This document shows positions 53,050 through 63,938 of a stretch of DNA of 64,000 nucleotides, piece after piece. The stretch lies in contig NC_079882.1 in assembly GCF_029227915.1 (NCBI RefSeq), forward strand, positions 21,703,001 through 21,767,000, written 5' to 3'. Source of the stretch: Hydractinia symbiolongicarpus (taxonomy: Eukaryota; Cnidaria; Hydrozoa; Anthoathecata; Hydractiniidae). The translations under genes and the position numbers were made by a program. The stretch's first letter is position 1. The number at the start of each line of letters is the position of its first letter. The notes beneath the pieces are model-generated. The model saw nothing but the letters and a program-made list of their open reading frames with translations. It was not told where the DNA came from and ran no database searches.

Positions 53050-53350
53050 TTATTATACCAGCAATACGTTTGTTTTTGTCGCTATCCGCAACAATTTTGA
53101 GACTTTTTATTTCCCTTTCTATTCAAATAGATTTGCGCATGCGCGTTTGTTGATGTCAGCAGTTTTGTCGAGTGCCGTCATTTTTGATGATGTCAGCAAA
53201 TTTGTTGAATATCACGTGACTTGTTTACTCATTTGAGGTATGATGAAATCTGTGACGTCACAGATTTTTTAGGGGGTCTAAAAGCAACGTTTTTTAATAA
53301 GGGTTTGACCGTGGAAAACCAAAAACCTGTTTATAAGGGTGTACTACTCT
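53050..53350. promoter_or_regulatory. Polinton right terminal region with host-type regulatory palindromes
   Basis: Non-coding, about 300 bp. It holds TGCGCATGCGCG (53134-53145; NRF1-like), ATCACGTGAC (53211-53220; E-box) and a 22-bp perfect palindrome at 53246-53267 centred on the CRE TGACGTCA. AATAAGGG/ATAAGGG repeats lie near the end. The terminus is placed at GTACTACT. It would act as terminal inverted repeat and promoter for the leftward genes. The partner repeat is missing, so neither the exact end nor a target duplication can be confirmed. Confidence 0.6.
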
Positions 53351-54234
53351 AGCTTCCGGTGCCACACCTCCGTACATATAGGAGTTAATTATCTTTAACA
53401 TAATGCATTGCATCGAGCGGTATTCGATCAGCGGGCGCAGCGACTACACTACGTGGGGCAATATGTATATATCCGCATCAAAAGGCGCGTATTGTAGATA
53501 AAGGTTTATTGTGACAGATCCGTGTGACAATTGTGTAATGAGAATGGTTTGGTCAACATTTTATAGCCATTCTTAGTAGAGCACATTAAAGGGAAACAAG
53601 TTAGCTGTACCGCTATGAAGCTGTGGCACAATGTTACAACGCGGCTGGTATTTTTGTGCTTAAAAATCTGTCACGTTCAAATGTAATCCAAAGGTTACCT
53701 TTACTGCTGCATTGAGATTACATAAAGCCATAGCGACCAATTTTTAGTTAGCAACAATTTGCAAGTCAAAAAGAAGTTCAAATATTGCTTGCATGACGGC
53801 TTTGTTTGCATATTAGAGGATTATAAACAAGAGGTTATAATTACATGAAGACTGTACAAATAAGACTCAATGCACTGAATATTTAATTTGTCGTTTTACA
53901 CAAACGCAAAAATAGAAAAATTGAATGACATGTAGTTAAATAAAAAACCCCTTGTATCCCTTTTATGTCGCTTATTAATTTTAAGATTAGAGGGGGAATT
54001 TATGAAATATTAAACACTGCGTCCGCAAATGTCATCTTTTTAAGTTGAAATTTGTCTTTTAGCAAAAAAATAATAAATAACTGCCATTGTAGAAGCACCA
54101 TATAATGTTCTCAAAACCAACAAAGAATTCTTAAATTTTCAGAGCAAATAAGTACTTGTGAAAGTTTCTTAAAACTTCAAAGCTCTAGTATTCGTTTTCT
54201 TATAAACAGGTGTTGTGCTTCGCTTTGTAAAAAC
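53351..54234. other. AT-rich flank, nothing recognised
   Basis: Host-like composition returns at once after the Polinton end. No gene or repeat is supported. Confidence 0.6.
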
Positions 54235-54440
54235 GGCTCATTTTGTAATAACTGCCTCATTCTGCAATAAAAGATACTCGTTTTCTAATTAAAAAAAAGA
54301 AACTGCCGTGTTTTGTAATAAAAATAGCTCTGTTTGTAATAAAATTCTAACGCGTTTTGTAATAAATTACCGGCACATTTTGTAATAACGAAGTTTGCGC
54401 GTTTTTAAATATATACGGCTTATTTTGTAATGAAGCTACG
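54235..54440. repeat. Degenerate tandem repeat rich in TTTTGTAATAA
   Basis: At least six diverged units of about 25-40 bp contain (G/A)TTTTGTAATAA or a close variant (54240, 54320, 54336, 54353, 54377 and 54422 regions). Non-coding; at the left edge of the Helitron block. Confidence 0.75.
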
Positions 54441-54625
54441 TTTTGCCGAGTGTTTCAATTTTGTGATTCTGGTGTTAAAATGGATAAAATATTTTGTACC
54501 GACCAAACATTTTTACTAACTTTAAAAGTGGCTGAATTTATGCAGGTGGCTAATATTTTAGCATTTTCTCACGGATTAAGTAACATGAAAAATCAGCATA
54601 TTTATGTACTTTCTCCCAGAGATTT

Positions 54626-54735
54626 TTACACACAGCGAAATCATTTAGGTAGGCAACAATTTTTATATTGTCAAACCACAGTTTTTTTCTTAAGATATGA
54701 CGAAATCCGAAGAACATTTTTCTCCCATTTCTGAT
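54626..54735. repeat. Duplicated segment, copy 1 (partner at 61480)
   Basis: It shares TTACACACAGCGAAATCATT...CAAACCACAG and GAAATCCGAAGAACATTTTT with 61480-61568. This copy has about 21 extra bases (TTTTTTTCTTAAGATATGACG) between the two blocks. It ends where Helitron coding begins. Confidence 0.8.
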
Positions 54736-57700
54736 CAGTTTGTTTTGGAGTGTTGAAGGTCCAGATACTAAAAATAAACATCAATACAATGGCTATGATC
54801 ACATTGACAAACCTCTAAAAGGACGCTACTTCCAGTTCCTGCCGAATGAATACTATAAGGATGTCTCAATAAAAAATGACCGCATTCAAAATTTACCAGA
54901 GATGCGTTATGAATTACCTGATTTTCCAGTTGTGGAATTGCCAAATATCATACCAGAAGGAGATAAGGGTCCTGCTAAAAATCAATTTCAACAACACTTA
55001 CCTGACGATGTCTAGAGTATAACCCGTTCTGGTTTAGTTTGCCAGTTGAACCTAAAGATGCTGACAATGAGTTACGAATACTACTGGAGAAGCTTTTGGG
55101 TTCTGAAGATGCAGTTAATCAAGCTCTTCAACATGGCACTGTTGCAAATGCAAATTTAGAATATACACGAGAACGAACTTTTCAGGAATTAAAAACTCCT
55201 GGTTTTTTTACTATTTTTTACTATACTATAACTATACTATTAATGGAAATTGTGACTTAACTGTTCCAAGATTGAATAAAATTAACTTTGAGGAATACAT
55301 CAAACATATATATTACTGTTCTGATAATCGTGAAGCACGTCATCTGTACTTGAAATTTTTTTTATTAAATATGCGTTTGCGAATGCAAGCATTGCAGCAG
55401 GGTAGCTTTCTGGTTTGGCAACCATAAAATGATGCTCACTTCACAATTGCTGAACTGAGAGATAATTTACAAAATGATGATGATTCAGTTCCACGTAAAA
55501 TTATTAGTATTGGAAAAAATCTGGTGAATACCAATCCATGCTGGAGAGACCAAAAAAAAATTGGATGCCATGTTGTTTTTTAGACGAAATGAATTTGGCG
55601 ATTTACCAGCATATTTTGATACCAACAGTTGTGCAGAATTTCATTGGAAACCATTGCATGAACTTCTTATTAAGTATCATGCGTTAATAAACAATTTAAA
55701 CGAAGATGATGTACGGCAGCAAATGGAGAGCGACAATAAATTCAAACGGGAAATGATTTACAAAATCTTCATATCGTCACGCAGTATTTTGATGCAAGGA
55801 CTATAAATTACTTTGCCACAGTCAGCAAGGAAGTATTTCAATATGATGACTATTGGTTGCGATATGAATTTGCTAAAAGTCGAGGTGAGATACATGGACA
55901 TGCGATAATATCGTCATCTAAACATGCCCAAAAAGTAAAAACTATCATGGATGGGTTCTTTGATAACGTTGCAGACTCGCAAGCATGCAAAACTGCAGCG
56001 CAGGAACTTCAAAGCTGGTTGCAAACAGCAAACGAAGACAGTGATGAAATTTTTTCACCCATGTTCACTTCACTGCATCCTGCCGGTGGAAATGAAATTA
56101 TAAATACTTCTGGAATTAGACCTTGGGTTCCTAACAAAGATCATTGGGCAAGACCGGAAGGGACTCAAGCTCCTCCAGATCATAACCCATTGGCACAAGA
56201 ACTTTCAAATGTTGCTAGTCATGAGGGTGGTATAAAAGAGTAACATACACACTTGTGAACAAAATTGGCCTCCATAATTGTATTTCTAATTGTTTGCGTT
56301 ATCGCCGTAAGAATAAAAAATATACTGCTCAACAGAAGTACTGTCGCTTTCATTTTGGCGATCTTGATCCACAAACCAAAAAAACAAGTGGTAAAGTGAT
56401 TCATCCTTTTAATGCTGCCATTTTCTGTTGGAAGGTGGCATAATACCGAAAAATTGAAAGACAACATGAGTCATTTGCTGCTGCTTTGGCTTCTCTTGTT
56501 CAAACTGAAGAATGTCCATCAATATTAATTGATTCATTGATAGAGGCTAAACAATCTTTCGATAAAAAGAGCAAGAGAACACGAAGTCACACTAATGTAA
56601 TTAATATTCAAACCGAAATTCAAAATATTCAGTCTTCAGATCAATCATCACAATACAAAGTTCTCAATGTTCCCAAAATTCCGCCATTGCAGAAATACAC
56701 ATAGGCAGATTAATAATGAGAGATATTACTAAGCACCATGTTGCTGATATCAGTGAGCCGAATGTACATCAGGTTTTGATTGGAATAATTATGCAATTCA
56801 AAGTTTTGTTAGTCAATGGCCAATAATGGTAACACATGGTTACAATCTATATCTGAAGAAGCGGAAAGAAATGAATTGCAGCATGCTGAAGATTGTACCT
56901 TACCCCAAATAAACATCTTAAATGCTAATGAACTACAAAGAACAGTCAGTGGTATAAATCTTCAGCATTTATTACAAATAGCAAAAGGAACTTTGCCAAC
57001 AGGTACCCAGCCACTACGTTTATTAATACAAGGAACAGCTAGTGTTGGGAAAACATTCATCATTACCGCACCCACTAGAATTGTTCGCCGTACTTGTAAG
57101 CGAAATTCTGCTGTTATGAACTTGGCCCCAACTGCTGCAGCATCAGTCCTCATACCTAATGGTCGGACTATACATTCAATGACTCCACCACCACACAAAC
57201 TAAAAAAAGATAAGAATTTAAATTCTGTCCAGCTTTCTGACTATCCGTTGGGTGATGTATCTCTAAGAAAGCTCAGAAAGTATACAGGCATGCATGAAAA
57301 CAATGAACTGAAATTATTTCAACTTAATATTGATGAACGTAGCATGCAATCAAAGCTTCTTGTGGCCTGGTGCAGCCAAAGATTATGTGAGGCAACAGGA
57401 AACTTTGACAATTATTATGGAGGTGTACCAACTGTCAAAGTCTTTGGGGACCTTGGTCAACTTGGACCAATTTGTGCTTTCGATCTACATCAGTCACCAA
57501 AACACGATGATTCCACAATCAATTTTGCTGGGTATGCAATCTATAACTCTTTTCAACATGTTATCGTTCTTACAGAGACCATGCGCTAAGGTCCAGATCA
57601 GTTGGATCTTTTACAACGACTTCTTAGAATACGTAATGGTTCGAACACTTAATAAGATTGGCAGGATATAAATAGTCGTTACGAAAATGCTTTGCCCCAT

Positions 57701-58558
57701 ACTGAAAAATGTAAATTTCTTCATGGTCGCGTCCTGACATTAATGGAGACATGGAATGAAGTTAATGAAGAAAACCACGATAAATTAGGCGGCCTTGGTG
57801 TACCAGTTGCTGTTATTCATCAAGAGGCCGTGGTAAACATCACTCTTTGACCGATAAGCATATGGGTCAAATACCTCTGAGTTCTTTAATGACAATTGGT
57901 ACAACTGTAATACTCACCAAAAACCAAAAAGGTCTTACAGGCCCCGGTCTTAATAATGGTGCCATGGCAAAAGTAATTGCAATCCTTTATTCGCCAAATA
58001 CGTCACCACCTGAATTTCCAATAGCTGTTGTTGTCAATTTTCCAAATTATAACGGCCAACTATGGATTCCAGAACGTCAAACATGAATACCAATTACTGC
58101 TGTTGAAGGTCGATGTGAGTGTAATTGTTGTAGCAGAAATGGCCTGCCATTGATCCCGGGATATGCAATAAAAATTGTCAAAAGTCAGGGTATGTCGATT
58201 GGAGATGGTAAAACTGCCACCCACATGCGTATCAAGTTACAACAATCAATTCAGATGGAAAAAAATAACACTGCATTCTCCAGATGCGAAAAAGAAAGAA
58301 ATTGGCCACTTGTTGAACCAATTACTCAAGGACGACTCTTGTACATTAATACACATCCCCGCATGAAAGCCTGACAAGAGGACGAGAAACGCCTGAAGGC
58401 ATTATCGAATGAAACCGTCCAAAAATTCAATATCACTATGGAAAAGTATATTAACTTGTTGAAAGAACTTGACGAGCTTTGTGATGATAGTATTAAAGAT
58501 GCAGTCTGTCCTTCACCATCTCTAAATTGCACATGTATAATATGCATATCTCACTCCT
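54736..58558 (+). pseudogene. Helitron Rep-helicase, fragmented
   Basis: One degraded coding block in several frames. Rep part: FWSVEGPD ... GRYFQFLP, TVPRLNKINFEEYI, then at about 55.86 kb YWLRYEFAKSRGEIHGHAI, the HUH nuclease motif (HGH). A zinc segment follows (KIGLHNCISNCLRYRRK ... CRFHFGDL). PIF1-like helicase at 56.9-57.6 kb: Walker A GTASVGKT, Walker B LNIDERSM, FGDLGQLGP. Later blocks have VVLTETMR, LLQRLLRIRNG and IPGYAIKIVKSQGMSIGDG. Stops at about 55014, 55258, 55803, 56701, 57587 and 57848 make it non-functional. The living enzyme moves DNA by rolling-circle transposition. Confidence 0.88.
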
Positions 58559-58640
58559 AATTTTAATTACTACCTAAATTAATCTATTTTGCAGACAATC
58601 ACAATCTTGACCTGTTACAATAACCATAGCTACACTGGAT
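58559..58640. other. Helitron 3' flank
   Basis: Short AT-rich stretch between the last Helitron reading and minisatellite A. No unambiguous CTRR-type Helitron end could be fixed. Confidence 0.4.
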
Positions 58641-58649
58641 ATCCAGTCG

Positions 58650-58990
58650 CATATCTATTTTATCCTTACCCCATCGATCATCATTCCCCAATTACTGTAC
58701 AGTTTTGACTTATAACAATCAACATATCCTCTGTACTCTACCGAATCTCATACCCCAATTATCATACCATTTCGACTTATCGCAGTCAACATCTTATCTG
58801 TACCCTACCGATCATCGTACCACGATTACCATGCCGTTCCGACTTATCGCAATTAACATATTGTATGTACCCTACCGATCATCATACCACAATTACCATA
58901 TCGTTTCGACTTATCACAATTAACATATCGTCTCTACCCTACCGATCATCATACCACAATTACCATACCATTTCGACTTATCACGACCAA
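58650..58990. repeat. Minisatellite A, 67-bp period, about 5 units
   Basis: The anchor CCTACCGATC (or variant) starts at 58670, 58737, 58804, 58871 and 58938, exactly 67 bp apart. Units contain ATTACCATATCGTTTCGACT and ATCACAATTAACATATCGTC. A further diverged unit lies at about 59735-59800. Confidence 0.92.
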
Positions 58991-59009
58991 CAAGGAGTTG
59001 CGAAGCACA

Positions 59010-59320
59010 TGACCGAATGCAACCTGAACAAGGTGCATTAACATTATAGCTTTGTACTGATTATTAATGGCGTTGTAAGCCATTTGCAGCCAGAACAAGG
59101 TGCATTAACATTACGGCTTTGTGCTGATTATTAATGGCGTTGTAAGCCAATTGCAACTTGAACAAGGTGCATTAACATTACGGCTTTGTGCTGATTATTA
59201 ATGGCGTTGTAAGCCAATTGCAGCCAGAACAAGGTGCATTAACATTACGGCTTTGTGCTGATTATTAATGGCGTTGTAAGCCAATTGCAACCTGAACAAG
59301 GTGCATTACAGCATTGAGCT
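59010..59320. repeat. Minisatellite B, 67-bp period, about 5 units
   Basis: GAACAAGGTGCATTA starts at 59026, 59093, 59160, 59227 and 59294, exactly 67 bp apart. The body reads ACATTACGGCTTTGTGCTGA, TTATTAATGGCGTTGTAAGC. It differs in sequence from minisatellite A but has the same period. Confidence 0.92.
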
Positions 59321-59624
59321 GATTGCACAATTTTTTTTTATAAGCAATTTGGATTTTGGCCAGATCTCATGTTATTTTTTAGTCAATATCTAAGTCTAAT
59401 TTTTGTTAAACATATATATAATAAACGGGAAAAAGAAACTAAGTCATATTTTTGGTAAAAAAGATATTTCTTAAAAATAAACTGAAGTGTGCAAAAAAAA
59501 TTATTCTTGTTTGTGCTTGTATTTGTCCAGAACTAAAATTGCTTAAAACATTTCAAATCCAGTTAATTGCTTAAAAATTGAGTTGTTTATTGAAAAAAAT
59601 TGTGTATTAACATAATCCAATTTC

Positions 59625-59830
59625 AAAACCTGAACAAGGTGCATTACTATTACAACATTATGCTGCTTATTAACATATCGCACCATACGCAACCTAAACA
59701 AGGTGCTTTAACATTACAGCATTATTCAGTCTCATCCGTACCCTACCGATCATCACAGCCCAATCACCCTACCATATCGACTTACAACAATAAACCTACC
59801 AGCCATCACACCTCAGTTACTGTAAGTTTA
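59625..59830. repeat. Mixed A/B minisatellite units
   Basis: Two B-type units (GAACAAGGTGCATTA at 59632; AAACAAGGTGCTTTAACATT at 59696) run into an A-type unit (CCGTACCCTACCGATCATCA). The B units here carry TTATTAACATATCG, a string otherwise typical of A. Confidence 0.8.
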
Positions 59831-60233
59831 TGCAACATCAAGTAAACAATTACATCACCAAAATGGGGTAACTCCTTTTTACTTAAAATGTTAATTGCAA
59901 CATAAATCTGTCCTTTATTTTAGGTATGACCTGCTAAGTCCCATTGGCCACCTTCTCGTGGTGCAGGTTGTTAAGAAGAGCTTGTAGACATATGAAATTT
60001 TTACTTGGGATATTAAAGTTTAATAAATACATTTTGTTTTGAAGTAGAGTAGAAATGTGTCTACACGCTCTTCAACCAACAGCCAGGGCAATAAAACTCT
60101 CTTTGCATGAAATGTTTGCAAACAATATTTTTCTTTCAGTGCTTTTAACTCCCATTAAAAGATGTTGTATTAGAAATTTACCTATTCGCTTAATATTAGT
60201 TTTAAATTTATATTTGGTGACATAATAATAATT
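59830..60233. other. AT-rich spacer, nothing recognised
   Basis: No gene. An imperfect inverted pair (TTAAGAAGAGCTTGTAGAC at about 59969 and GTCTACACGCTCTTCAA at about 60059) is present. Confidence 0.5.
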
Positions 60234-61132
60234 ATGGAGAACGAAATTGTTGATGTAAGTATTTTCATAGTTTGCTTTTTACCTTTTCAATACTGAAATT
60301 GCATTTCTTTGATGCAAAATTTTGCATTCATATAAAGTTTTTTGTATTAAAATTTAATACTGAGGAAGGTTTGAGACACATTTGTGTCCTATGTTTCTGT
60401 GTTACATCTTCACAGCAATTGCTAAAAATTTTGCCACATAACGGTGATGTTACTTAGACTAGCTGTTTCTATTTGGTTGGTCTCCTGATTGCCATAGATT
60501 GTATTCATGTATATGAACTCATTGTCATCTCATTATACGTAATAGATAAAATTGTAATTGAAACAGCAAATTAATACTACCACTACTACTTTTAGCGGCC
60601 AAATGAGATAACATAATACTTAGTTAGATTATCATACGAGAATAAGCATATAAAAGTACAGTATTAAATTAATTTGAGAGGAATATTTATGGAGGAGTTA
60701 AAACAGTGAGTTGAAAGGCTTGAGGAGACAGTGGGAAGATTGGAAGAGAAGGTGAAAGTAAGTTATACACTAGAAATAATTGCTTTGAAGTGTAGAATGT
60801 GTTAGAACAGTAAATATAACTTAATGAATGATTAGAAAAGTTGATCAACTTTGCATGTTTTTGGAAGTTTAGAATGTAGCACGATTGGATCGTGTTTTTA
60901 GGAATTATCAGCTGAGAAAAAAGATTTATCTTGGGACGCCTTCCGGGACTTTTTTTCCCTAAATAAAACTTTGGGAGCTTATATAAGCTCCCAAAATTAT
61001 AAGTCCTGGAAGGCGTCTGGTGGCTTCCGCACCTTCGCAGAGAAGGACGATGCGCGGAAGCGGATGAAGCTGAAGAGGAGCAGTGGCAGTAGAAGTGGGA
61101 GAGGAAGAGGAAGAGGAGGGTATCAGTGGTAA
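60234..61132 (+). pseudogene. Small intron-containing coiled-coil/RG-rich gene with a nonsense codon
   Basis: Exon-like pieces: 60234-60254 (MENEIVD, then GTAAGT), about 60681-60757 (coil LEETVGRLEEKVK, then GTAAGT) and 60902-61132 after a TTTTTAG acceptor. The last gives ELSAEKKDLSWDAFRDFFSL, SWKASGGFRTFAEKDDARKR and an SGSRSGRGRGRGGYQW tail. The second piece contains TGA at 60707-60709 in the coil frame, so the gene is probably dead. It may be a captured or retroposon-associated gene. I do not recognise the family. Confidence 0.5.
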
Positions 61133-61229
61133 AAAAAATTTAAAAAATGCTAAAACTTGCTGTTATTAATTCATTCCTCTCAACCCATTCCCAAAAATTT
61201 TCTTCCTATAAGTGGTGAGAGTTTCTATT

Positions 61230-61445
61230 AAGGTGCCTCCCCTGCCTTGGCGTCCCCTTGCCATTGCCTACCCTTCCTATGCCTTTTCTGTTGCCTGCCT
61301 TTTATGGTCTTGCCTTTGCCTACCATGCCTTGCCTACCCCTGCCTTGCTGATTCCTCTTCCTGTTTCCTTGTTCCTCCTCCTGTTTTCTTGCCTACTTTG
61401 CCGTTCCTTACCGTGCCCTTTTCTTGCCGTGCTTAATGCCTTTGG
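61230..61445. repeat. Pyrimidine-rich low-complexity tract
   Basis: TTGCCT/CCTTGCC-type repeats dominate about 200 bp on the plus strand (CCTTGCCTACCCCTGCCTTG and similar). Open readings across it are compositional artefacts. Confidence 0.8.
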
Positions 61446-61479
61446 TTTGTCAACCTCTTCGCAACGCTTTCTATATTGA

Positions 61480-61568
61480 TTACACACAGCGAAATCATTT
61501 AGGTAGGCAACAATTTTTATATTGTCAAACCACAGAAATCCGAAGAACATTTTTCTCCAATTTCTGAT
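61480..61568. repeat. Duplicated segment, copy 2 (partner at 54626)
   Basis: Direct-orientation copy of 54626-54735 lacking about 21 internal bases. Together the copies bracket the Helitron, the minisatellites and the small coiled-coil gene. Confidence 0.8.
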
Positions 61569-61924
61569 AAATTTTGATTCCCTGAGGTATATTTAGGATG
61601 TGTTGATTTTTAATGGCTTTTCAATTTAAAGAGATTTGCGTTGTCCGTCCTCCTATTTTGAGTTAATTTTTTTGCCACGCCGAATAAACAATCGTCGTTG
61701 GAAGTCAGGTTCGTCCACATATTGACCGAGGGGCGTAAACTAGTTCGTGTACACAGTACGCGAATACATTGTAATCTTCATTTTGTAAACAAAACAAAGC
61801 ATGGTAGTTGTTGCAGTTCCTGGTTTCTTCCAATTTAAGTATAATTATGATCAATAATGTTGATATAGATGATATAATTAATGATCTCAAATGCTCCTAT
61901 TTCCTACTTGACTTACAGAAAGCA
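61569..61924. other. Intergenic, nothing recognised
   Basis: AT-rich with only chance open readings. Confidence 0.5.
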
Positions 61925-62338
61925 CTTCAAGTAACGTAGCTATAATATTTTTTTTTGTGTTCTGTGTTTAATTCAACCATTTGTTAAATTTTGTGCAGTG
62001 GCTATTTATACGTGACCATGCTTTAATATTTTTCGTATTTATGCTTGACTCTCTCGTATGACAAATACTTTTTTATTTCTAAGTAAGCATTTCCAATGTT
62101 GTTTAAAGAGGAATTTTTTATCTATTTCTTTCTTCAAGTAACGTAGCTATAATATTTTTCTTTGTGTTCTGTGTTTAATTCAACCATTTGTTAAATTTTG
62201 CGCAGTGGCTATTTATACGTGACCATACTTTAATATTTTTCGTATTTATGCTTGACTCTCTCGTATGACAAATACTTTTTTTATTCCTAAGTAAGCATTT
62301 CCAATGTTGCCTAAAGAGGAATTTTTTATCTATTTCTT
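61925..62338. repeat. Recent 207-bp tandem duplication
   Basis: CTTCAAGTAACGTAGCTATA starts at 61925 and again at 62132. The two units (61925-62131, 62132-62338) differ at only a few positions (e.g. TTTGTGCAG versus TTTGCGCAG). Non-coding. Confidence 0.9.
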
Positions 62339-63938
62339 TATTACTTTATTCTATATCAATAAGTTTTAGGTTGAGTTTGGATGGGACATAGGTTACTTTT
62401 GAAGAGCAACAAACTATTGAAACGACCAAGTAGGCTGGAAAAAAAAGTTCTAAGCGCTGTCAAAGGATATCTAAAAGCCAGAACATATATATACAGTGGT
62501 CAGCCTAAAAAGAAACATAAACAAAGTTAATCAATGGATGGCAGAGTTTTTTGAAGGTCAAAAGAAATCAATATTGCATCTTCCATTAATAATGATGCAA
62601 TTACCATAGCCATAGACTATGTGGCAAGAAGTTGTGCTAAAAGCATAGAACATGCCTTGTGTATTAGTCACATGACTCACCTAAAATTATATTAAAACAT
62701 GTGTACAAACCATAAGAAGCTTTTTGACACTTAAGACCACACACAGCTATTAATGCATTGTAAATAACTTGTACGTACATGTACTTTAAGAACTTGTATC
62801 TTATTCTTAGTTTATGTTGAGCAAATATAATATGAAAGACATTAGGTAGTATTCTCTGTGTGCAGCTCCATAACAGTTAGGTTGTTTTTTTTAATTTCTC
62901 CGTTATTTTATGGAGTTTTATGTAATAATCAGTAAAAAACTCTTTGAATAGATCCAAGATCATGTATATATTTTTACTGTTTTTGACATTTAATGATAAA
63001 TTTGCACATTATTACAAAGTCTTCCTTTAACAAAAAAATGATAACACCAACCTCATCTGCCATCTCTTTTTCTCCTTCTAGCATTCTCGAATGGCAAAAA
63101 GAAATAGTTTTTTCTTTTAAGGTAAATCATCAAGACCTTTTTTGCAACTGCATAAAAGTTGTGCTTTAGTTCTTTGAATTAGTTATTTGTTTCCCACACT
63201 TGTTCTTAAGTGCATCTTTCCTAACATCAGACCAGTAATATCTTCACCTTAAAGTGTAAGGCCCTAGAACAAGCTTTTATGCACTGTTATTTCATAAATA
63301 CGGAGAAAAAAACAGAAAAATTTGAAAAAAATCAATAAGCAGTGACTCACTTCGTGTATGAATTCTCAGAACATTTGATTTTTGCTCTTGCTAAAAAATA
63401 AACATGTTTTTATTTAATTCGTCATTGTTCTTTAATACAAATAAAAATGTTTCAGATGTCTGTTGATAAACATACACCACATATTTCCATATCTGTTCAG
63501 AGGTAAATAAAACAGCTTGTCAATATAGTTGAATGGTTGAAATAGTTAAAAACTTAATCAGTATGTAATAAATCTGGTTCTACCAAAAACAAAAGATCTC
63601 ATGTACGAATAAAAAAAAAATATTTGTTGTTTGTGAGAGTCGCGTAGAAATAGAAAAAAATGTTAAGGTATGGTCACGCATAAACAGCCAGTGCATAAAT
63701 TTTGAGAGACCAAGCATGCATTTTCTAGTGACAGAAGTGTTTTGGTTTGGTGCCGAAATGCATAAAGGCATATTTGCCAAACAACGATAACCATGGCAAT
63801 CCATTGGTAAAATATATGACTTGATTATACAATACCCTCATCAAATAGCTTGAAAAATCTTGAGTAAGATGGTTTCAGGACAAGTAACTTTAATATAATG
63901 TGTAGTTGATATAACATGTCCTTTTTTGTTTTGTTTAG
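62339..63938. other. Intergenic or intronic AT-rich DNA
   Basis: No domain recognised. A possible 42-nt micro-exon (acceptor TTCTAG at 63080, donor GTAAAT at 63121; ILEWQKEIVFSFK) is noted but unproven. Confidence 0.45.

Larger units (their letters stand above)
38753..53350. mobile_element. Left-truncated, decayed Polinton/Maverick-type element
   Basis: A 14.6-kb block with higher GC than its surroundings and dense, intronless genes. It has protein-primed PolB, A32-like packaging ATPase, rve integrase, double-jelly-roll major capsid protein and penton candidate, the hallmark Polinton set. Gene blocks: plus 38.76-44.75, minus 44.84-48.37, plus 48.41-49.68, minus 49.75-50.88, plus 50.90-52.22, minus 52.26-53.05. 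The right border is placed where GTACTACT ends the terminal region (about 53350). The left terminal repeat and the PolB N-terminus are missing, replaced by a Copia fragment. No adenain-type protease was found. Multiple frameshifts and stops make it an inactive endogenous copy. Confidence 0.92.

Noticed and set aside
58650-59830. CRISPR-like array
   Set aside because: Whole units repeat at a 67-bp period without unique spacers, in a eukaryotic transposon context. These are minisatellites.
61212-61550. Cys/Pro/Leu-rich open frames
   Set aside because: They lie in a TTGCCT-type pyrimidine-rich tract; several frames are open only because of composition.
63081-63120. Micro-exon encoding ILEWQKEIVFSFK
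   Set aside because: Splice-like borders exist but nothing nearby in phase confirms it; kept only as a remark.
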